Shown: piece after piece, positions 59,336-64,000 of the stretch
Numbering within the stretch: the stretch's first letter is position 1
Layout: every line of letters starts with the position of its first letter
Source: Flavobacteriales bacterium
GTDB lineage: Bacteria; Bacteroidota; Bacteroidia; Flavobacteriales_D; Sanyastnellaceae
Direction: 5' to 3'
Assembly (NCBI GenBank): GCA_947448135.1
Contig: CANFLZ010000003.1
Span: 24,503 to 88,502, forward strand
Length of the DNA: 64,000 bases
The notes under the pieces: model-generated
Databases searched by the model: none
Seen by the model: the letters and a program-made list of their open reading frames with translations, nothing else
Told to the model about the DNA's origin: nothing
Program-made: the position numbers and the translations under genes

Positions 59336-60574
59336 ATGCTCTATCATTTGATCAAATATTTGGATGTGCATTTCGACTTTGTCGGAGCCCGTCTATTTCA
59401 ATACCTCAGCTTCCGCGCAGCGGCGGCTGTTCTTTTGTCTTTGACCATCTCCATGGTTTTTGGAAAGCGCTTGATCAATTGGTTGCGCCGCAAGCAAGTG
59501 GGAGAGACCATTCGCGATTTGGGATTGGATGGACAAATGCAAAAAACTGGAACGCCAACCATGGGTGGAATCATCATCTTGATGTCCATATTGATCCCCA
59601 CTTTGCTCTTTGCTGATTTAACGAATGTCTATATCCAAACTTTGTTGATTGCTACTGTTTGGTTGGGAATGATTGGGTTTTTGGATGACTACATCAAAGT
59701 ATTCAAAAAAGACAAGGAAGGATTGGCTGGTCGTTTCAAGATCATCGGCCAAGTGGGTGCGGGTGTGATTGTCGCATCGATGTTGTACTGGAATCCTACC
59801 GTTACCATCAAGGAGCGTTTGGATCATGAATCGACAACCTCTGCAATGGTAGAGCAGACGGGTCAATCCAGCGCTGTGGCCAATTGGGAAGAAACGAAAA
59901 ACATCAAAACAACGATTCCTTTTATCAAGGACAACGAGTTTGATTATAGTTGGCTTTTACCACAATCCATGCGCACTCCTATTGCGATGTGGATCGTGTT
60001 TACGGTAGTGGTTATTATTATCGTTACGGCGGTTTCAAATGGTGCCAATATCACGGATGGTATCGATGGTTTGGCGGCGGGTTCAAGTGCCATCATCGGC
60101 GTGACATTGGCCATCTTGGCGTATGTATCAGGAAACTACATTTTTGCAGATTACCTCAATATCATGTATATCCCACGCAGTGGTGAGTTGACGATTTTTA
60201 TTGCAGCATTTGTGGGGTCATGCATTGGGTTTTTGTGGTACAACTCCTATCCAGCACAAGTATTCATGGGCGATACAGGAAGTTTGGCTTTGGGCGGAAT
60301 TATCGCAGTATTCTCGATTGCGATTCGCAAAGAGTTGTTGATTCCTGTGTTGTGCGGAATTTTCTTGATCGAGAATTTATCAGTGATTATTCAGGTTTCT
60401 TATTTCAAGTATACCAAGAAAAAATATGGTGAGGGACGTCGCGTATTTCTGATGTCTCCTTTGCACCACCATTTCCAAAAGAAGGGAATGCATGAAGCCA
60501 AAATCGTTTCTCGCTTTTGGATCATCGGAATATTATTGGCGGTCATCACCATCATCACATTAAAGACAAGATAA
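59336..60574 (+). CDS. mraY: Phospho-MurNAc-pentapeptide transferase
   Basis: It forms lipid I on undecaprenyl phosphate at the inner membrane. The 412-residue product has about ten helices and the motifs [30 protein letters not shown] with the catalytic Asp pair, [32 protein letters not shown] and [15 protein letters not shown]. It is about 50 residues longer than the E. coli enzyme, mainly from an insert at about 150-215 ([17 protein letters not shown]) that lies between helices. It overlaps murD by 1 base. Confidence 0.97.
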   Translation: MLYHLIKYLDVHFDFVGARLFQYLSFRAAAAVLLSLTISMVFGKRLINWLRRKQVGETIRDLGLDGQMQKTGTPTMGGIIILMSILIPTLLFADLTNVYIQTLLIATVWLGMIGFLDDYIKVFKKDKEGLAGRFKIIGQVGAGVIVASMLYWNPTVTIKERLDHESTTSAMVEQTGQSSAVANWEETKNIKTTIPFIKDNEFDYSWLLPQSMRTPIAMWIVFTVVVIIIVTAVSNGANITDGIDGLAAGSSAIIGVTLAILAYVSGNYIFADYLNIMYIPRSGELTIFIAAFVGSCIGFLWYNSYPAQVFMGDTGSLALGGIIAVFSIAIRKELLIPVLCGIFLIENLSVIIQVSYFKYTKKKYGEGRRVFLMSPLHHHFQKKGMHEAKIVSRFWIIGILLAVITIITLKTR

Positions 60575-61923
60575 TGAGCAAGCGTTTGGTCATATTGGGT
60601 GGTGGCGAAAGTGGAACAGGGACTGCTTTGTTGGGAAAGGCAAAGGGGTATACCGTGTTTCTTTCAGATCGCGGTGCTATCAAAGAAAATTATGCGCAGG
60701 AATTGAATGAGGCGGGGATTGAATTTGAGCAAGGTGGGCATTCTGAAGATAAAATTTTGAATGCGGATATCGTTGTGAAAAGTCCAGGTATTCCTGAGAA
60801 CGCTCCTTTGGTAGTGGCTTTAAAAGCGAAAGGCATTCCAGTTGTCGCAGAAATGGAATTTGCTTTTCCATACAACACGGCTAAAACCATTTGTATCACG
60901 GGTTCTAACGGAAAGACGACAACTACTTTATTGACATATCACTTATTGAATGAAGCCGGAGTGAAAGTGGGATTGGGTGGAAATGTTGGGAAGAGCTTTG
61001 CTCGCCAATTGATCCAAGACCAACCGGATTGGTTTGTTTTAGAACTCAGCAGTTTTCAGTTGGACGGCATGTTTGATTTCAGAGCGGATATTGCCATTTT
61101 AACCAACATTACACCCGACCATTTGGATCGCTATGATTATCAAATGGAGAAGTATGTGGCTTCCAAGTTTCGTATTGCACAAAATCAAACAGCGGAACAA
61201 TTTTTCATCTATAGCCAAGATGATCCCGAGACTCAAAAATACTTGAGTCAAAATTCGATAGGTGCCACCATGATTCCATTCACGCTGCGTGAAGTTCCTG
61301 CAGGGGAGGAGTTTGAAGGTGCCTTTATTCAAAATGAAAACATCAACATCAACATTAATAAAAATCCAGTAATTATGAAAATCGCTTCATTAGCTTTGAA
61401 AGGAAAGCACAATGTGAACAACAGCATGGCCGCAGGCGTTGCTGCTCGTATTCTTGACTTGCGCAAGGAAATCGTTCGTGAAAGTTTAGAGAATTTTGAG
61501 AATGTCGAACACCGTTTGGAATTTGTTTCCAAAGTGCATGGCATTACCTTCATCAACGATAGCAAGGCGACCAATGTTAATTCTGCATGGTATGCGTTGG
61601 AGAGCATCAATACACCCATCATTTGGGTAGCGGGTGGTCAAGACAAAGGAAATGACTACAGTGAGTTGTTGGCTTTGGTATCAAAACGTGTGAAGGCGAT
61701 TATCTGTTTGACCAAAGACAGCAGCAAGATCCGCAAGGCATTTGAAGGTGTGGTGGATACCATCATCGATTCCAACTCAGCTGATCATACTGTTCGTGTC
61801 GCTTATGAGTTGGCCAAAGAAGGTGATACCGTTTTGTTGTCTCCTGCATGTGCAAGTTTCGACTTATTCGAAAACTACGAGGACCGTGGTCGTCAATTCA
61901 AGAAAGCTGTAAAGAGTTTATAA
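60574..61923 (+). CDS. murD: UDP-MurNAc-L-alanine:D-glutamate ligase
   Basis: It adds D-glutamate to UDP-MurNAc-L-alanine. The 449-residue product has RLVILGGGESGTGTALLG at the N terminus, the P-loop CITGSNGKTTTTLLTYHLL near 110, LELSSFQLDG, TPDHLDRYDY and the C-terminal FINDSKATNVNSAWYAL and LLSPACASFDLFENYEDRG. The start ATG 60574 overlaps the mraY stop (TAATG); a longer frame from 60517 is excluded by mraY coding. The His-rich N-terminal extension of that frame is an artefact. Confidence 0.97.
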   Translation: MSKRLVILGGGESGTGTALLGKAKGYTVFLSDRGAIKENYAQELNEAGIEFEQGGHSEDKILNADIVVKSPGIPENAPLVVALKAKGIPVVAEMEFAFPYNTAKTICITGSNGKTTTTLLTYHLLNEAGVKVGLGGNVGKSFARQLIQDQPDWFVLELSSFQLDGMFDFRADIAILTNITPDHLDRYDYQMEKYVASKFRIAQNQTAEQFFIYSQDDPETQKYLSQNSIGATMIPFTLREVPAGEEFEGAFIQNENINININKNPVIMKIASLALKGKHNVNNSMAAGVAARILDLRKEIVRESLENFENVEHRLEFVSKVHGITFINDSKATNVNSAWYALESINTPIIWVAGGQDKGNDYSELLALVSKRVKAIICLTKDSSKIRKAFEGVVDTIIDSNSADHTVRVAYELAKEGDTVLLSPACASFDLFENYEDRGRQFKKAVKSL

Positions 61924-61929
61924 GCTACT

Positions 61930-63096
61930 ATGTTTCGATACCTCAAAGGAGATAAAGTAATTTGGATGGTGACGCTGATTTTAAGCTGCGTCTCTATTCT
62001 CGCGGTGTATAGCGGCGTATCTACTTTGGGAAAAAGTTCAGAGGGCACCTTTGGCGTTCTTACCCGACACATCATGATGATTGCCGTTGGGTGGGGAGTG
62101 ATGATTGTTGTGCATCGTTTGGACTATCGATACTTCTCCAAATTTTCGCAACTGCTCATTTATGTCAGTATTGGATTGTTGGTGATCACGTTGTTCTATG
62201 GAGCAAACATCAACAATGCTGATCGTTGGTTAAAAATTCCCGGATTGGGAATTTCCTTTCAAACAAGCGATTTGTCCAAAGTAGTATTACTGGTCTACTT
62301 GGCTCGTATGTTGACGGTGAGGAAAGATGAGTTGAATGATTGGCGTCGTGGATTTTGGCCGATAGTCATTCCGATTGGATTGACTTGCGCCTTGATTTTC
62401 CCAGCCAATTTTTCTACCAGTGCGATGCTGGGGTTGGTTTCATTTTTGGTTTTAGTGGTGGGTGGCTTCCCTTGGAAGTATTTGTTGACCATCATTGGCG
62501 CGGTCTTGATCTTACTGATGGGCGTCATTGCAATCGGAGAATATGGACCCGAAAAATTGTTGCCTCGTTACAAAACTTGGAAGAACCGTATCACGAATAA
62601 AATGGAGGCCGATGCCGAGGGTAACTACCAATCGGATTTGGCCAAGTACGCCATTTATTCGGGAGGTATTATTCCCAAAGGTCCTGGCACAGGATCCTCT
62701 CGGAACTTCATGCCTCACCCATACTCGGATATGATTTATGCATTTATCATTGAAGAGTGGGGCTTGATATTGGGTGGCGCCGGGTTGGTGTTTTTATATT
62801 TTACTTTTTATTTCCGATCGATTCGCGCTTCTTTGAATTGCCCTTCGCGCTTTGGACAGTTGATGGTCTTTGGCTTAGGGACACTTATTTTGCTTCAAGC
62901 TTTGATCAATATGTCTGTATCAGTGAGTTTGATTCCTACGACGGGTCAACCTTTGCCGCTGATTAGTTTGGGAGGAACTTCAACCTTGTTTACTTGTCTT
63001 TCCATCGCGATGATCATCAGTGTGAGCAGAGGAAAAGGGGATGTCGATGAAGATCAATTCGTCGATGAAAATAACCCCTTAGATCATGTTGAATAA
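61930..63096 (+). CDS. ftsW: Septal peptidoglycan polymerase FtsW
   Basis: A SEDS-family glycosyltransferase that polymerises lipid II at the septum with FtsI. The 388-residue product has about ten helices and the family segments ADRWLKIPGLGISFQTSDLSK, PHPYSDMIYAFIIEEWGLIL and LIPTTGQPLPLISLGGTSTLF. An acidic tail (DVDEDQFVDENNPLD) ends it. It lies 6 bases after murD and overlaps murG by 10 bases. Confidence 0.96.
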   Translation: MFRYLKGDKVIWMVTLILSCVSILAVYSGVSTLGKSSEGTFGVLTRHIMMIAVGWGVMIVVHRLDYRYFSKFSQLLIYVSIGLLVITLFYGANINNADRWLKIPGLGISFQTSDLSKVVLLVYLARMLTVRKDELNDWRRGFWPIVIPIGLTCALIFPANFSTSAMLGLVSFLVLVVGGFPWKYLLTIIGAVLILLMGVIAIGEYGPEKLLPRYKTWKNRITNKMEADAEGNYQSDLAKYAIYSGGIIPKGPGTGSSRNFMPHPYSDMIYAFIIEEWGLILGGAGLVFLYFTFYFRSIRASLNCPSRFGQLMVFGLGTLILLQALINMSVSVSLIPTTGQPLPLISLGGTSTLFTCLSIAMIISVSRGKGDVDEDQFVDENNPLDHVE

Positions 63097-64000
63097 AGTA
63101 ATTATTTCAGGTGGTGGAACCGGTGGACATATCTTTCCAGCGGTGGCCATTGCGCAAGAAATTCAACGCCAATATCCCCAAGCGCAAATTCTATTTGTGG
63201 GTGCAGAGGGCAGAATGGAAATGGAAAAAATTCCAGCCTTGGGATATGAAATTGTGGGTCTACCCATAGCCGGTATACAACGCAAATTGGATTGGAAGAA
63301 TTTGTTGCTTCCCTTCAAATTACTCAGGAGTTTATGGAAGGCAAGGAGGGTTATCGCCAAATTCAAACCCGATGCAGTGATTGGTGTTGGCGGTTATGCG
63401 AGTGGTCCGACTTTGCGTGTGGCTCAATCAATGGGTATTCCAACATTTATTCAAGAACAAAATTCTTTTGCAGGCGTCACCAATAAATTATTGGCCAAAA
63501 GAGCAAAGAAAATTTTCGTGGCATATCCCAATATGGAACGATTTTTCCCGCTGGATAAAATTGTATTAACGGGCAATCCCATTCGCTTTATTTGGGATAA
63601 TAATCGTTATCCAAAGGCGGAAGCCCGAGAGCATTTTGGTTTGGATCGATCTCGTACCACCATTCTCATGGTAGGAGGAAGTTTGGGTGCGCGCGCCATG
63701 AATCAAACCATGGAAAAATATTTGCCGATGATGCTGACTTATGATATGCAGGTGATTTGGCAAACGGGAAAGAATTATATCCCACAAAATCAATGGAAGA
63801 CGAATGATCGTGTTTGGGTGGGTCCATTTATTTCCGAAATGCACCAAGCGTATGCAGCGGCAGATTTCATTATCAGTCGCGCTGGGGCAATGTCCATATC
63901 CGAATTGAGTTTGGTGGCGCGGCCAACTTTGTTTATTCCATCCCCCTATGTCGCTGAGGATCATCAAACGCACAATGCGATGGCGTTGGTCAATGACCAA
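63087..64000 (+). CDS. murG: Lipid II synthase MurG (3' end outside window)
   Basis: It transfers GlcNAc from UDP-GlcNAc to lipid I, giving lipid II. About 304 residues are present and the frame is open to the window edge. It starts at ATG 63087, inside the last codons of ftsW, with VIISGGGTGGHIFPAVAIAQ, then DAVIGVGGYASGPTLRVAQ, FIQEQNSFAGVTNKLLAKRA, VGGSLGARAMNQ and IISRAGAMSISELSLVARP. These are the donor and acceptor loops of MurG. The missing part should be about 60 residues. Confidence 0.96.

Noticed and set aside
60517..60573. His-rich N-terminal extension of MurD (GGHHHHH)
   Set aside because: It is the mraY coding sequence read in another frame; MurD starts at the TAATG overlap at 60574.

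Overview
The window looks like a chromosomal segment from a member of Bacteroidota, most likely Flavobacteriia or a close relative. Four signs support this. (1) Promoters follow the Bacteroidota pattern TTTG or TTG, about 18 bases, then TAnnTTTG, seen upstream of the SRP RNA, the gene at 12252, bshA and a ferredoxin gene. (2) Two proteins end in type IX secretion (T9SS) sorting domains. (3) There are many lipoproteins, a DUF4249 protein, a TonB-dependent receptor and the bacillithiol gene bshA. (4) DnaE carries an N-terminal proofreading exonuclease, an arrangement I recall from Flavobacteriia. No phage, plasmid, CRISPR array, insertion sequence or tRNA was seen. Nearly all genes are housekeeping or envelope genes.

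Layout. 1-2 kb: the end of a LuxR-type response regulator facing a NarL-type sensor kinase and a membrane protein. 2-6 kb: three small tandem lipoproteins, a T9SS-exported protein with three repeated modules, and a carboxypeptidase-D-like surface protein. 6-11 kb: an operon of a glycosyltransferase, aroC and an AsmA-like protein, then the SRP RNA gene. 11.7-12.2 kb: an array of ~125-bp hairpin-forming repeats, with one solitary relative at 6.0-6.1 kb. 12.2-22 kb: a conserved protein of unknown function, a metallo-hydrolase, purB, an ABC exporter, DUF983, DUF4249, a DegQ-type protease and cmk. 21.7-31.8 kb: a GH3/beta-lactamase fusion, bshA, aroQ, a large coiled-coil repeat protein, an FAD oxidoreductase and mdh. 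31.8-38.2 kb: a three-gene exported operon (MORN-like, subtilase, SH3), a lipoprotein, a LuxC-like acyl-CoA reductase and a divergent ferredoxin. 38.2-47.3 kb: a leftward run of MATE exporter, dnaE, VanY-like peptidase, a small membrane protein and a TonB receptor. 47.5-53.8 kb: HU, trmH, a PD-(D/E)XK nuclease, an omega-amidase, aroB, engB, an alpha/beta hydrolase and YitT. 54-64 kb: the division and cell-wall cluster mraZ-rsmH-ftsL-ftsI-murE-mraY-murD-ftsW-murG. The last gene is cut by the window end.

How the genes work together. The cell-wall cluster makes the lipid-linked peptidoglycan precursor (murE, mraY, murD, murG) and uses it at the septum (ftsW, ftsI, ftsL). The VanY-like peptidase and the GH3/serine-hydrolase fusion may trim or recycle wall material. 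aroB, aroQ and aroC are three scattered shikimate-pathway genes. Most genes form short operons with 1-14 base overlaps.

I found no clear undescribed multi-gene system. The signals most worth following are regulatory: a perfect 18-bp inverted copy of the MraZ operator about 13 helical turns upstream of mraZ; promoters placed so close to start codons that bshA and the DUF4249 gene should have leaderless mRNAs; a 15-bp hairpin directly before cmk; and the hairpin repeat family.
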